Of a stretch of 64,000 bases of DNA, positions 1-11,475 are shown piece after piece. Location: assembly GCF_042477335.2 (NCBI RefSeq), contig NC_091260.1:54393001-54457000 (forward strand). Reading direction: 5' to 3'. How positions within the stretch are numbered: the first letter of the stretch is position 1; the number at the start of each line of letters is the position of its first letter. Source of the DNA: Ovis canadensis. Its lineage: Eukaryota > Chordata > Mammalia > Artiodactyla > Bovidae. Both the position numbers and the translations under genes were made by a program. The notes beneath the pieces are model-generated. The model ran no database searches, was not told the DNA's origin, and saw only the letters and a program-made list of their open reading frames with translations.

Positions 1-189
1 GTGGCCAAAGTACTGGAGTTTCAGCTTTAGCATCATTCCTTCCAAAGAAATCCCAGGGTTGATCTCCTTCAGAATGGACTGGTTGGATCTCCTTGCAGTC
101 CAAGGGACTCTCAAGAGTCTTCTCCAACACCACAGGTCAAACGCATCAATTCTTCAGCACTCAGCCTTCTTCACAGTCCAACTCTCACG
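1..189 (-). mobile_element. BovB LINE fragment (RTE class)
   Basis: Antisense BovB sequence from the 3' part of the element, truncated by the window edge. The same stretch recurs at 2900-3060, 42060-42200 and 33500-33660. It reads as degraded coding DNA of the reverse-transcriptase C-terminal region on the minus strand. Confidence 0.85.
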
Positions 190-767
190 AATCATTAGGG
201 AAATACAAATCAAAACTACAGAATTGTCACCTCACCCTCACTAGGATGATTGTTACTAAGAAACTAAAATAAAAACAGAAAATAAATGTTGGGGAGGATA
301 TGAAAAAATTGGAACTCTTGGCATTGCTGTTGAATACATAAAATGGTATACCTGCTACAGAAAATAGCATGGGTTTGCTCAAAAACTTGAAAATAGAGTT
401 ACCATGTAAATGTGTTAATCACTTAGTCATGTCTGACTCTTTGTGACCCCATGGACTGTAGCCCATCAGGCTTCTATGTCCATGGGATTCTCCAGACAAG
501 AATACTGGAGTGGGTTGCCATTTCCTTCTCCAGGGGATCTTCCCGAGCCAGGGATTGAACCTGAGTCTCCTGCATTGCAGGCAGATTGTTTACTTCCCAC
601 CAGGGAAGCCCAAGATTTACCATGTGATCCAGAAATTTCATTTCTGAGTATATAGCCAAAAGAAAGAAAAGCAGGGACTCAATACCCTAAAGAAAGGAAA
701 GCAGGGACTTGAACAGGTAATCTGTACACTCAAGTTCACAGCAGCATAATACGTAGTAGCCAAAATG
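190..767 (+). mobile_element. Old L1 3'-end fragment, split by a SINE
   Basis: Degenerate mammalian L1 ORF2 end and 3' region: the left part runs to about 407 and the right part resumes at about 617. The order of recognisable L1 words matches the usual L1 3' end. The Bov-tA at 408-616 interrupts it. Confidence 0.6.
408..616 (-). mobile_element. Bov-tA SINE
   Basis: Minus-strand tRNA-Glu-headed SINE fused to a Bov-A body. The tRNA-derived head lies at the right end (reverse complement of a GGTTCAATCCC-type B box near 555-565). It is flanked by a 9-bp target duplication TTACCATGT at 399-407 and 617-625, inside an older L1. Confidence 0.88.
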
Positions 768-903
768 TTACTGCTGCTAAGTCGCTTCAGTCCTGTCTGA
801 CTCTTTACAACTCCCATGGATCTTCATGACCCAGGGATCCAACCCGCCTTGCTCACATTTCCTGCATGGGCAGGCTGATTCTTTATCACTAGCACCTCCT
901 GGA
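768..903 (-). mobile_element. Degraded Bov-A / Bov-tA SINE
   Basis: It opens with the CTGCTAAGTCGCTTCAG word typical of an antisense Bov-A tail, and the head lies to the right. The middle is shortened and diverged, so the exact family is unclear. Confidence 0.6.
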
Positions 904-1089
904 AAGTGATATGGGAGCTAATCAGAGGAAAATGAGTAACTCTCCAAGCTGGCTTTAGAATTCAGGATTAAATACCATCTTAACAGGAAAAGAGGAATTA
1001 AGAGGTATAAACATCCAGTTTTATAGCAAATAAACCATGGGGATGTAATACAGAACAAGGAACGTGATCAGTAACACTGCACGGAAACA

Positions 1090-1215
1090 GATGGTTATTA
1101 GACTTATTGTGATGACCATTCCATAATGTATGCAAATGTTAAATCACTATGTAGTATACCTGAACTATTATAATATTGTCAACTACATTTCAATTTAAAA
1201 AAAATAAAAATAGGA
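1090..1215 (+). mobile_element. L1 3'-terminal fragment with A-rich tail
   Basis: It resembles the extreme 3' end of old mammalian L1: a TATAGTATACCTGAACTAT-like stretch, then ACATTTCAATTTAAAAAAAATAAAA. Similar L1 ends occur at 39590-39728. No reading frame remains. Confidence 0.55.
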
Positions 1216-1363
1216 AAAGAAGAGAGGAGATGCAGTCCTCTTAGAATTAGAGAAATTTAGGAAAGATGACTGGGCCCTTAGAAGAGTAAATGGAAGTATA
1301 ATACTTTGTGGAAAAGTTTGTCTTCATTTTTTCTTCCAATTCCACCTAGCCTATGCTCTTGGA

Positions 1364-1575
1364 TGGGCTTCCCCTGGTGGCTCAAAGGTAAAGAATCCTC
1401 CTGCCCAAGCAGGAGACGTGGATTCAATCCCTGGCTTGGGAAGATCCCCTGGAGAAGGGAATGGCAACTCACTCCAATAGTCTTGTCTGGAGGATTCCAT
1501 GGACAGAGGAGCCTGGTGGGCTACAGTCCATGGGGTTGCACAGAGTCGGACATGACTCAGTGACTAAACAGCAAC
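1364..1575 (+). mobile_element. Bov-tA SINE
   Basis: Plus-strand SINE with a complete tRNA-Glu-like head starting GGGCTTCCCCTGGTGGCTC and a Bov-A body ending near GACTCAGTGACTAAACAGC. The pol III B-box-like segment is at about 1421-1431. Divergence from other copies is moderate. Confidence 0.85.
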
Positions 1576-1686
1576 TATGCTCTCAGATAACTCTCAAACT
1601 TTTAGAAGGAATCAGAATCACTGACGGGCTTGTTAACACAGTGATGAAATAGGCCTGGGGTAGAGGCAGACACCACTGAAGTGACT

Positions 1687-1715
1687 TAACAGCAGCAGCA
1701 GCAGCAGCAGCAGCG
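1687..1715 (+). repeat. (CAG)n microsatellite
   Basis: About eight CAG units follow a remnant resembling the last bases of a Bov-A tail (GAAGTGACTTAACAGCAG). Bov-A tails commonly seed this repeat. Confidence 0.85.
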
Positions 1716-2514
1716 GAGCCGAAGTATTCGCATTTCTAACAAGTTCCCAGGGATGCTCCTGCTGGTCTGGGGACCATACTTTGAGGCTGCATCCCACAGA
1801 ACTCAACCTTCTTTGAAGGGAATCTCTCTCCTTATTTTATTATTCCACTATTCCGTCCTAAAGCATGTTTTTCAAACCTACACTAATGCCTCCTTGAGTC
1901 TCTGACTTCTAAGTAGACTTTATAGGCACCTCCTTTTGCCTTTGAGATTTATAGTAATTTTATTGAGTTATTTCTCCACTTCAATCCAAGAAATTGGCAT
2001 TATTGTTTATTCATAAAACACATCTCTGTTTCTTAATCTGGTGGCAGATGTGGGTAGTATTTACTTTGCAGTCATTCATTGAGCAGGTACTCTTAGGATT
2101 TGAGCACTTTTTTGCACCCATGTTACACTTTAATTTTAAAACGTTTATTAGACTCACACACAGTCTGATAAGGAAGCTATATTGAGTCGCTAAAGTCCAA
2201 AACTAAGGCCAGAGCAATTGTATAATTGGTCTACAGGGTGGGTTTGTGACTCAACCTACTGACAAGCCAAATGAATCAGAGAGGTTAGTTTCCTGCTTGG
2301 CCCTAAAAGCAGATGTAAAAAGTGGCCATATTTCAAACAGCCAAGGACAATACCCCACTCACCCCCCAGCCCTGCCCTTCCTATAACAATAAAAAGACCT
2401 GCCACTAGGAACCCTGGCCCTGCCAGGCGCACACTCTCTCCTGTGCTCTCCACCGTCAGGGCCAGTCCTGTTCAATTGCCCAAGGTTCCAAGTAGTTGGG
2501 TTTTTAGAAGGCTA
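1716..2514. other. Intergenic stretch, nothing recognised
   Basis: I see no gene, RNA or confident repeat here. Short open frames exist (for example 1994-2185) but have no recognisable protein features. Confidence 0.5.
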
Positions 2515-3560
2515 CAGTATACACATGAATTTTTTGACTAGGAGATACGTACATTCAAGCATACAGCTTGGTAGAGGGTTACTGCTAATCACAAAGGAAA
2601 GATATCTCAAATTAATTATTTTAGTGCCATCCAATGTATAGGAAGAGGCAGAAGTCTGGGGTCACTGAAATTTTTCCTTCCCTATGCTCCAAAATCCCTG
2701 CAGATGGTGACTGCAGCCATGAAATTAAAAGACGCTTACTCTTTGGAAGGAAAGTTATGACCGACCTAGATAGCATATTCAAAAGCAGAGACATTACTTG
2801 CCAACAAAGGTTCGTCTAGTCAAGGCTATGGTTTTTCCAGTAGTCATGTATGGATGTGAGAGTTGGACAGTGAAGAAAGCTGAGCGCCAAAGAATTGATG
2901 CTTTTGAACTGTGGTGTTGGAGAAGACTCTTGAGAGTCCCTTGGACTGCAAGGAGATCCAACCAGTCCATCCTAAAGGAGATCAGTCCTGGGTGTTCATT
3001 GGAAGGACTGATGCTGAAGCTGGAACTCCAATACTTTGGCCACCTCATGAGAAGAGTTGACTCATTGGAAAAGACCCTGATGTTGGGAGGGATTGAGGGC
3101 AGGAGGAGAAGGGGACGACAGAGGATGAGATGGCTGGATGGCATCACCGACTCCATGGACGTGAGTTTGGGTGAACTGCGGTAGTTGATGATGGACAGGG
3201 AGGCCTGGCGTGCTGCAATTCATGGGGTCACAAAGAGTCAGACAGGACTGAGCAACTGGACTGAACGGTGAACTGATGCTCTAACTATATAGGGGCCCAT
3301 CTATCTAAAGCACAGATTGCCTCATCCTGTTTTTTCAGCCTGAATACCCCTCAGGATGTGCTGCCAGAGGACCACTAAAGTGGGTTACAACTTAACCAGT
3401 ATATAACTGATGGGTGAGTGACACTGTTTTGTTCCTTTTTGTTGTTGGTGTTCAGAGTTAAGGAGGTCATTTTTTGTTTTTCTTTATTCCCACCCTTAAA
3501 ACAGGACCAACTAAACAATAGGCAGCAGACCACAGTGTATGAGTTTTTTACTGATAAGCA
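2515..3560 (+). repeat. Unidentified ~0.4-kb dispersed repeat, copy A, split by BovB
   Basis: The parts at 2515-2686 and about 3273-3560 align with 5250-5350 plus 8705-9010 (copy B). Shared words include AATTATTTTAGTGC, ATCTAAAGCACAGATTGCC and GAATACCCCTCAGGATGT. It could be an LTR or DNA-transposon remnant, but I cannot name the family. A BovB fragment interrupts it. Confidence 0.65.
2687..3272 (+). mobile_element. 5'-truncated BovB LINE, intact 3' end
   Basis: This is the 3' terminal ~0.6 kb of BovB. It includes the long frame 2798-3184, which encodes the basic C-terminal tail of the BovB polyprotein ([19 protein letters not shown] motif). It ends in the AGCAACTGGACTGAAC type 3' end and interrupts copy A of the dispersed repeat. 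A possible ATGCTC target duplication flanks it. Confidence 0.88.
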
Positions 3561-3567
3561 TCGGACA

Positions 3568-3765
3568 GAATGGGTGCCTCAGACAGTAAACAATCTACCT
3601 GCAATGCAGGAGACCCAGGTTCAATCCCTGGTTCAGGAAGATCCCTTGGAGAAGGGAATGGCTACCCACTCTGGTATTCTTATCTGGAGAATTCCATGGG
3701 CAGAGGAGCCTGGCGGGCTACAGTTCATGGGGTCGCAAAGAGTTGGATGCAATGAGTGACTAACA
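3568..3765 (+). mobile_element. Bov-tA SINE
   Basis: Plus-strand tRNA-headed SINE lacking the first bases of the head. The B-box-like GGTTCAATCCC is at about 3619-3629. The body ends at AGTGACTAACATATTTACAC. Confidence 0.85.
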
Positions 3766-3770
3766 TATTT

Positions 3771-4139
3771 ACACTATTTTATCAGACTGAATATGGATTC
3801 AATCTTTGGCTAAAAGCATTTCAACCTAAAATTAGATAGGGTCAAATTAGATACGCCCCCTCACTGGGTCACAACTCGTCCTAGAGGACTAGAACTTGCC
3901 ACACCATGGATAACAGGTCAAAATGCAGTGCCCCTGGAAGCTATCCAAAAAAAACAGAAGAAAGGATTTAGCCCAGTTCTTTGTCCCAAATTCATCAACC
4001 CTAGACATCCTCATTTCCCATAGAAAGATATGAGGAACGGGACAGGGGTCTTCCTTTAATTCAATACTCTTCCATTAGAAGTATGAAACTAGAAAAAAAA
4101 AAAAAAAACTGGAGGTTTCCCCAACACATAGTACAGGTT
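3771..4139. other. Unassigned sequence with A-run
   Basis: I recognise no gene or repeat family. It contains a poly-A run at about 4092-4111 that could mark the end of an eroded retroposon. Confidence 0.4.
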
Positions 4140-5110
4140 TACCAGAGTTTAATGATTCCCCTGTTGATGGATATTTAGCTTATTTCTAACTTCTCCACAA
4201 AGAACACCCTCAGGGAGGACCTCCTATATATTTTATGGTGCATATTTGCAAGTTTTCCTTTAGGCTAGCTACCTAGAAGTGAATATCCAGGTGGACTGTG
4301 TAAACATTTAAAATTTTAATAAATACTGACAGTTTGCTTTCCAGAAGGCTTAAATGATTGGCACTTCAGCTGGAATGTGGGCAAATACCGATTTTTCCAC
4401 ATCTTCATCAATATTGGTTACACTCGATCTTTTAGGTTTTTGCCAATATGATAGGTGAAAATGATATCTCTGTTGTTTTGCTACATATGATTCTATCATT
4501 GGGTAGAATGAACATCTCTTTATACATTTGCCAGCAATTTTTATATTCTCTTTACAAAGTTCCCTGTTCATTTCTTGGAACCAAATTTCTATTAGGTAAT
4601 CTTTTCATTATTAATTTGTAGGCATTCTTTACTTATTTTGGATGCTATTATTTTGCCTTTTATATTTGTAGCAATTATTCTTTCCAATCTTTTGCTTGCC
4701 TTTTAACTTGGGTGTATATCTATGGTAGTACAGAAAAGTTTCTTTTTATGCACACTCAGTCGCTTCAGTAATGTCCAACTCTTTGCAAACCCATGGACTG
4801 TAGCACACCAGGCTCCTTGTTCCATGGGATTCTCCAGGAAAGAATACTGGAGTGGTTGCCATTTCCTCCTCCAGGGGATCTTCACGACCCAGGGATCAAA
4901 TCTGCTTCTTTTATGTCTCCTGCACTGGCAGACAGGTTCTTTACCACTAATGCTACCTGGGAAGCCTGTCAAAATGTACTTTTTAAAAAATTTTCTTTGC
5001 TTCTACATTTTATATCTTGGTTGATAAAGTATTCATTGTTTCAAGATCTTCCATATTTTATTATTCCACTATTTATTCAAATACTTTTGTTGTTTTGGTT
5101 TTGAAATAAA
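4140..5110 (-). mobile_element. Ancient L1 fragment, antisense, split by a SINE
   Basis: Antisense L1 ORF2/3' words occur in the expected order (GTTGATGGATATTTAG, TTTTCCACATCTTCATCAATATT, GGTGAAAATGATATCTC). They continue after the SINE at 4748-4968 with T-rich L1-like sequence. Heavily mutated. Confidence 0.6.
4748..4968 (-). mobile_element. Bov-tA SINE
   Basis: Minus-strand Bov-A body followed by an inverted tRNA-Glu head ending TGCTACCTGGGAAGCC. It interrupts the antisense L1. Confidence 0.85.
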
Positions 5111-5350
5111 TGTAAAAATCCATCTAGAACTTACATAGAGTTATCTACTTAGAGAAAAAGGCACAACATGAGAGTTCTCAGCTTAAGTTTATTCAGGATC
5201 TTACTGAGGACTATAGCCTGGCAGACAGTTCTGAGGAATTGCTCCAAAGAGGTTGGGAGGAGCCAGTATGTACAGGAATCTTTTGGCTAGAAAATACATG
5301 CATTCAAGCCTGTAACTTGGTAAAAGATTACTGCTAATCACAAAGAAGAG

Positions 5351-5590
5351 ATGCATGGGTGCTCAGTTGTTCAGTCGTATCCGACTCTTTGCAACTCTAT
5401 GGACTGTAGCCCACCTGGCTCCTCTGTTCGTGGGATTCTCAAGGCAAAAATACTGGAGTGGGTTACCATTTCCTCCTCCAGGGGATCTTCCCAACACAGG
5501 GATCAAACCCAGGTTTCCCACATTGCAGGTGGATTCTTTACCGTCTGAGCCACCAGGGAAACCCACTGAGTCACCTGGGGAGCCCCAAAG
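5351..5590 (-). mobile_element. Bov-tA SINE with duplicated head end
   Basis: Antisense Bov-A body plus tRNA head ending GAGCCACCAGGGAAACCC. A second imperfect copy of that end (GAGTCACCTGGGGAGCCCC) follows directly. Flanking words CAAAGAAGAGA and CAAAGAAAAGA look like the target duplication. Confidence 0.8.
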
Positions 5591-5596
5591 AAAAGA

Positions 5597-8500
5597 TCAG
5601 TTCAGTTCAGTCACTCAGTCGTGTCCAATTCTTTGCGACCCCATAGACTGCAGCACGCCAGGCCTCCCTGACCATCATGAACTCCCGGAGTTTACTCAAA
5701 CTCATGTCTATTGAGTCAGTGATGCCATCCAACCATCTCATCCTCTGTCATCCCCTTCTCTTCCTGCCTTCAATCTTTCCCAGCATCAGGGTCTTTTCAA
5801 AGGAGTCAGTTTTACGCGTCAGGGGGCCAAAGTATTGGAGTTTCAGCTTCAGCATTCCAATGAATATTCAGGACTGATTTCCTTCAGGATGGACTGGTTG
5901 GATCTCCTTGCTGTCCAAGGGACTCTCAAGAGTCTTCTCCAACACCACAGTTCAAAAGCATCAGTTGGATGCTCAGCTTTGGTGCTCAGCTTTCTTTACA
6001 ATCCAACTCTCACATCCATACATGACTACTGGAGAAACCATAGCTTTGACTAGACAGACCTTTGTTGGCAAAGTAATGTCTCTGCTTTTTAATATGCTGT
6101 CTAGGTTGGCCATAGATTTTCTTCCAAGGAGCAAGCATCTTTTAATTTCATGGCTGCAGCCACCATCTGCAGTGATTTTGGAGCCCAAGAAGGTAAAGTC
6201 TGTCACTGTTTCCATTGTTTCTTCATCTATTTGCCATGAAGTAATGGGACCAGATGCCATAATCTTAGTTTTCTGAATGTTGAGTTTTAAGCCAACTTTT
6301 TAACTCTCCTCTTTCACTTTCATCAAGAGGCTCTTTAGTTCTTTGCTTTCTGCCGTAAGGGTAGTGTCATCCGCATATCTGAGATTATTGATATTTCTCC
6401 TGGCAATCTTGATTCCAGTTTGCGCTTCATCCAGCCTGGAATTTTGCATGATGCACTCTGCATATAAGTTAAATAAGCAGGGTGAAAATATGCAGCCTTG
6501 ATGTACTCCTTTCCCAATTTGGAACTAGTCTGTTTTTCCATGTCCAGTTCTAACTATTGCTTCTTGACCTGCATACAGATTTCTCAAGAGGCAGGTCAGG
6601 TGGTCTGGTATTCCTCTTTCAGAATTTTCCACAGTTTGTGGTGATCCACATAGTCAAAGGCTTTGGTATAGTCAATAAAGCAGAAGTAAATATTTTTCTG
6701 GCACTCTTTTGCTTTTTCGATGATCCAACGGAGATTGGCAATTTGATCTCTGGTTCCTCAGCCTTTTCTAAATCCAGCTTGAATATCTGGAAGTTCAAAG
6801 TTCACATACTGTTGAAGCCTGACTTGGAGAATTTTGAGCATTACTTTGCTAGCATGTGAGATGAGTGCAGTTGTGCGGTTTGAACATTCTTTGACATTGC
6901 CTTTCTTTGGGATTGGAATGAAAACTGACCTTTTCCAGTCCTGTGGCCACTGCTGAGTTTTCCAAATTTGCTGGCATATTGAGTGCAACACTTTCACAGC
7001 ATCATCTTTTAGGATTTGAAATAGCTCAGCTGGAATTCCATCACCTCCACTAGCTTTGTTCGTAGTGACGCTTCCTAAGGCCCACTTGACTTTGCACTCC
7101 AGGATGTCTGGCTATAGGTGAGTGATCACACCATCATGGTTATCTGGGTCATGAAGATCTTTTCTGTATAGTACTTCTGTGTATTCTTGCCACTTCTTAA
7201 TATCTTCTGCTTCTGTTAGGTCCATACCATTTCTGTCCTTACCATTTTTGTCCTTTATTGTGCCTGTCTTTGCATGAAACAGTTCCCTTGGTATCTACAA
7301 TTTTCTTGAAAAGATCACTAGTCTTTCCCATTCTATCATTTTCCTGTATTTGTTTGCATTGATCACTGACAGGCTTTCTTATCTCTCCTTGCTATTCTTT
7401 GGAACTCTGAGTTCAAATGGGTATATCTTTCCTTATCTCCCTTGCCTTTCACTTCTCTTCTTTTCACAGCTATTTGTAAGGCCTCCTCAGACAACAGTTT
7501 TGCCTTTTTGCATTTCTTTTTCTTGGGGATGGTCTTGATCACTGCCTCTTGTACAGTGTCATGAACATCCATCCATAGTTCTTCAGGCACTCTGTCTAAT
7601 CCCTTGAATCTATTTTTCATTTCCACTGTATAATCATGAGGGATTTGCCCTGCTTCATTCTGTACCCCAAGGCCAAATTTGCCTGTTATTCCAGGTATTT
7701 CTTGCCAGTCCCCTATAGTGAAAAGGACATCTTTGAAGGGTGTTAGTTCTTAAAGGTCTTGTAGGCCTTCATAGAATCATTCAGCTTCAGCTTCTTCAGC
7801 ATTACTGGTCAGGGCACAGACTTGGATTACTGTGAATTTGAATGGTTTGCATTGGAAATGAACAGAGATCATTCTGTTGTTTCTGGGATTGCATCCAAGT
7901 ATTGCATTTCATATTATTGTTGACTATCATGGTGCTGGAGCAACTGTGAGGAGATACCCCATGTCTAAGGGCAGAGAAGCCTCAGAAAAATGGTAGGAGG
8001 GGCTAAATTGCATTTAGAATCAATGCCTGCTAGAGATGCTCAGAGGGCTCAAACATACCTTGTGTGCACCAGGACCCAGAGACCCCCCACAGAGACTGAG
8101 ACAGAACTGTGTTTGAGTGTCTCCTGAGGAGGTACGGGTAGTAGTGGACTGCTACAGGGGCAGGGGCTCTGGGTGCAGTAGACCTGGCTAGGGCATAAGC
8201 CATTAACCCCAACATAGAGCTGCCAGAACTTACACAGGACTGGGGAAACAGACTCTTGGAGGGTACAAACAGAACCTTGTGTGCACCAGGACCCAGGGGA
8301 AAGGAGCAGTGACCCCATAAGAGACTCAGACGTGCCCATGAGTGTGTTGGAGTCTCCAGCAGAAGCGTAGGTCGGCAGTGGCCTACTATAGGGTTGGGGC
8401 CACTGAGTGTAGCAGCGCATGCATGGGACCTTTTGAAGGAGGTCACCATTATCTTCACCATAGTTTGGCCTCAGATCAAATAACAAGGAAGGAACACAGC

Positions 8501-8702
8501 CCCACCCACCAATAGAAAAGTGGATTAAAGATTTACTGAGCATGGCCACGCTCATCAGAGCAAGACCCAGTCTCCCCCTCAGTCAGTCTCTCCCATCAAG
8601 AAGCTTCCATAAGCCTCTTATCCTTCTCCATCAGAGGGCAGACTGAAAACCATAATCACCAAAAACTAACCAATCTGATCACATGGACCACAGCCTTGTC
8701 TA
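5597..8702 (-). mobile_element. Near-full-length BovB LINE, antisense
   Basis: About 3.1 kb on the minus strand. The 3' end (TTCAGTTCAGTCACTCAGTC as seen on +) is at 5597. The RT and endonuclease region is about 5850-7920, and the 5' UTR reaches about 8702. Many stops and frameshifts mean no long ORF remains. The best minus-strand pieces are 5973-6260, 6758-6997 and 7363-7626. It inserted into copy B of the dispersed repeat. The 5' UTR holds a tandem repeat (8049-8445). Confidence 0.88.
8049..8445 (-). repeat. Two tandem ~219-bp units in the BovB 5' UTR
   Basis: The word CCTTGTGTGCACCAGGACCCA occurs at about 8058 and again at about 8277. Downstream similarity continues (GACTGAGACAGAAC / GACTCAGACGTGCC; GGCAGGGGCTCTG / GGTTGGGGCCACTG). 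This is a diverged head-to-tail dimer in the 5' UTR, where a LINE promoter would sit. Confidence 0.6.
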
Positions 8703-9065
8703 ACTCTAATTCAAAGAAGGAATATCTCAAGTTAATTATTTTAGTGCTTTCTGATGTATAGGAAGAGTCAGTAGTCTGGGGTTATTGAAATTCTTTCTGA
8801 GGTATGCGTCTAACTGGATCAGGGCCCATTTATCTAAAGCACAGATTGCCTCATCCTATTTTTACACCCTGAATACCCCTCAGGATGTACTGCCAGAGGG
8901 CTGCGAAAGTGGGTGACAATTTAACCATATATAACTGCTGGATGAGTGACATTCTTTTGTTCTCTTTTTTGTTCACAGAGTTAGGAAGGTCATTTTATTT
9001 TTTTTTTTTTCCCAAATGCATGGCTAACTTTCTATTTATTCCCTACGGATTTAAAATGCCATCTT

Positions 9066-9231
9066 AGGACTTCCCTGATGGTCCAGGGGCTCCCAATGGA
9101 GGGGTCCTGGGTTCAATCCCTGGTCAGGGAACAAAATCCCACATGCCCACAACTAAAGGTTTGCATGCCACAACTAAAGACACCACACGCTGCAAATAAG
9201 ACCTGGAGCACCACATAAATAAAGTTTTTTT
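9066..9231 (+). mobile_element. CHR-type tRNA-Glu SINE
   Basis: Starts GGACTTCCCTGATGGTCCAG, has a B-box-like GGTTCAATCCC at about 9110-9120, and ends in an AAATAAAG/T-rich tail. It is flanked by an 11-bp target duplication AATGCCATCTT at 9055-9065 and 9232-9242. Confidence 0.88.
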
Positions 9232-9242
9232 AATGCCATCTT

Positions 9243-10317
9243 TTTTCAAATACTGTTTTTCCTTGCATGTATGGGTCTTAACATATGTTTCTAATAGAGC
9301 TGGATAACTGGGTTCCTTGTCTACCACCGATTGAAAGCAAGGAAATAAATTGAGGACTCAAACGAATCAAATGATCCGAAAGGAAGTGAAAGCTGAATAC
9401 AAAGAAGAATATAGATAAACAGAGAAGGAGAAACTGTGCTGTTTTGCACAATAATAAAGACAAATACTCTGAATCTTTAAGGATGGATCAAATTAAGTTT
9501 AGACTCCTTTGATTTTTTAAGACAGGTAACAAACTATATGTTTTAGAACAATTTCTATTATTTAAAGTGGTAAAAAATAAACACTGTTTTGGCAATTGAA
9601 AGGGCAAGTTTCCATTCCGTGGAAACATCAGTTATGCAGGACCTTGTTTCCCATGCAATGTCAGCTACACTGAGTGTTACTGTAACTCTTAGAACAAGGA
9701 GACACTGCAGAGCCAAGCTCATAAATGCAGAAGAAGGAAGATCTCACCTATAATTTTAAGCAACTTGAAGAAGGTCCAAGTGCTTCTTTTCCCCACACCA
9801 GGCTTGGTTCCCACATTGGACTGCACAGGTGTATAGCCCTTTATCTCACATGTTGCCAGCTCTGTGTGTTCAAGTCCTCAGCCCTGTTGCTTCCTGCAAG
9901 AGATAGAAGTTCATGGTTCCGTAACAAATTATGGGCTCAAAAGCTTCCACAGTCTCATATTTAGCCCAGGGTAAAAATCAAGGCATAAGAATCAAAGGAA
10001 CAGTAACAAAGAAGCAGACTTCCCCTGTGTGCCCTTACCACTGAGATATCACTCTGCTCCCTCAAGGTGTCTCCATGGTAACTCACTTGTTCCTCCAAAC
10101 AGCCTGGATGGGCCCTGTGGGAGATTACGTTCCTGCTCCTCCAATCCCTCCCTGCGGTAGAATGAAACATTCACAGCCTTTGCCTTGTGACTTCGTAGTA
10201 CTGCAGTACATTTTCAGGCCCCGTGGATCTGGGCCTTGACTATGTAATTTGTCAATGGAACAGTAATGAATATCACCTAAGCAGAGGTTATAAATGTGCT
10301 TGCATGGTTTGGGTTCT
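9243..10317. other. Intergenic stretch, nothing recognised
   Basis: About 1.1 kb of apparently unique sequence. It contains open frames of 60-80 codons on both strands with no recognisable domain. I see no RNA gene and no clear repeat. Confidence 0.5.
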
Positions 10318-10425
10318 TCATTTTTTTTTTCCCTTCCAGTTTCCCTGAGATATAATTAATACACAGCACTGTATATGTTTAAGGTACACAGTATAACGAT
10401 TTGACTTATGGTTGGACCTCTTGAA
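10318..10425 (-). mobile_element. L1 3'-UTR fragment, antisense
   Basis: A T-run is followed by TGAGATATAATTAATACACAGCACTG and TGTTTAAGGTACACAG, words typical of antisense old L1 3' ends. Confidence 0.55.
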
Positions 10426-10429
10426 ACTG

Positions 10430-10600
10430 TGTCATCTACAGGACAGTCCTGAAGCCACAGTGTGAAGCAGTACCACCCCAGCTGAGCTGAAGACCCTAGA
10501 GTGAGAAACATGATGCTGATATTGCTGTAAGCCACTGAAACCCGGGTTCGTTCCTCTGTTTAAACAGAATCATTGCAGTGAGACCTGACTAACCCAGCTC
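10430..10600 (+). mobile_element. Possible ERVL/MaLR-type LTR tail
   Basis: TGTAAGCCACTGAAACCC and AGACCTGACTAA resemble the 3' part of ancient MaLR/ERVL LTRs. No left boundary is visible, so the call is tentative. Confidence 0.35.
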
Positions 10601-10881
10601 CTTCATTGGAACCTGCCAGCCCCAGTGTTGGCCATGCAGCTGCCCTGTCATTCCAACAGTCACTCCTCACCAGACAGGCTCTGTGATTCTCGTGCCCAGG
10701 CCTCTACTCTCCCCACTGTGCCAGGGGCCCCCACCATCCCCTCTAAGAGCTCCCACACCTCTGGGGAGGCAAGGTATAGCTCCTACCAGTTGCTGATGAC
10801 TTGAAACACTTTCTTCCCACCTGGGTAAAACTCTATGAGACTGTAAAGCAGAACCACCCTGTGCTGTTACCTACAGCTCTT

Positions 10882-11163
10882 GCTGCTACTGCTGCTGCTG
10901 CTAAGTCGTTTCAGTCGTGTCCGACTCTGTGCGACCCCATAGACGGCAGCCCACCAGGCTCCCCCGTCCCTGGGATTCTCTAGGCAAGAACACTGGAGTG
11001 GGTTGCCATTTCCTTCTCCAATGCATGAAAGTGAAAAGTGAAAGTGCAGTCGCTCAGTCATGTCCGACTCTTCGTGACCCCATGGACTGCAGCCTACCAG
11101 GCTCCTCCGTCCATGGGATTTTCCAGGCAAGAGTACTGGAGTGGGGTGCCATCGCTTTCTCCG
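10882..11163 (-). mobile_element. Bov-A2 SINE (dimer)
   Basis: Two Bov-A monomers in antisense joined by the GCATGAAAGTGAAAAGTGAA linker, with the (CTG)n tail at the left. A 13-bp target duplication ACCTACAGCTCTT at 10869-10881 and 11164-11176 confirms the ends. It has little divergence, so it looks young. Confidence 0.93.
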
Positions 11164-11264
11164 ACCTACAGCTCTTAAGCTTGACTAATTCTTCCTTTTA
11201 GTACAAGCCTTCTCTCCCCAGGAGACAGATACAAGACAGCTGGACCTAAAGATCATCTGAAAAA

Positions 11265-11376
11265 CACTTTTTTTTTTTTTGCTTCGTATAGCATGTGGGA
11301 ATCTTAGTTCCCTGACCCAGGCCCACAGCAGTGAAAGCACAGACTCTTAACCACTGGATCATCAGGGAATTCCCTA
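11265..11376 (-). mobile_element. CHR-type SINE, antisense
   Basis: A T-run at the left (inverted tail), then an inverted tRNA-derived head ending AACCACTGGATCATCAGGGAATTCCC. Confidence 0.75.
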
Positions 11377-11475
11377 AAGACCCTTTCCTTTGAGACTCCC
11401 CTCAGAAATGCACTGGCTCTTGTTGGGTGAGCTGCTTTCCTGTTAGAACACCAGCAAGCAGGTTCTAAGATAAAA

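Larger units (their letters stand above)
5150..9010 (+). repeat. Unidentified dispersed repeat, copy B, split by SINE and BovB
   Basis: The left part is 5150-5350 and the right part is about 8705-9010. It matches copy A (2515-3560) in the same orientation and reaches further 5' than copy A. The Bov-tA (5351-5590) and the antisense BovB (5597-8702) sit at the same point, which shows nested insertion. Confidence 0.65.

Noticed and set aside
8030..8555. Overlapping minus-strand ORFs of 143 and 168 codons
   Set aside because: They lie in the BovB 5' UTR tandem units and have no domain. Chance open frames in GC-richer DNA.
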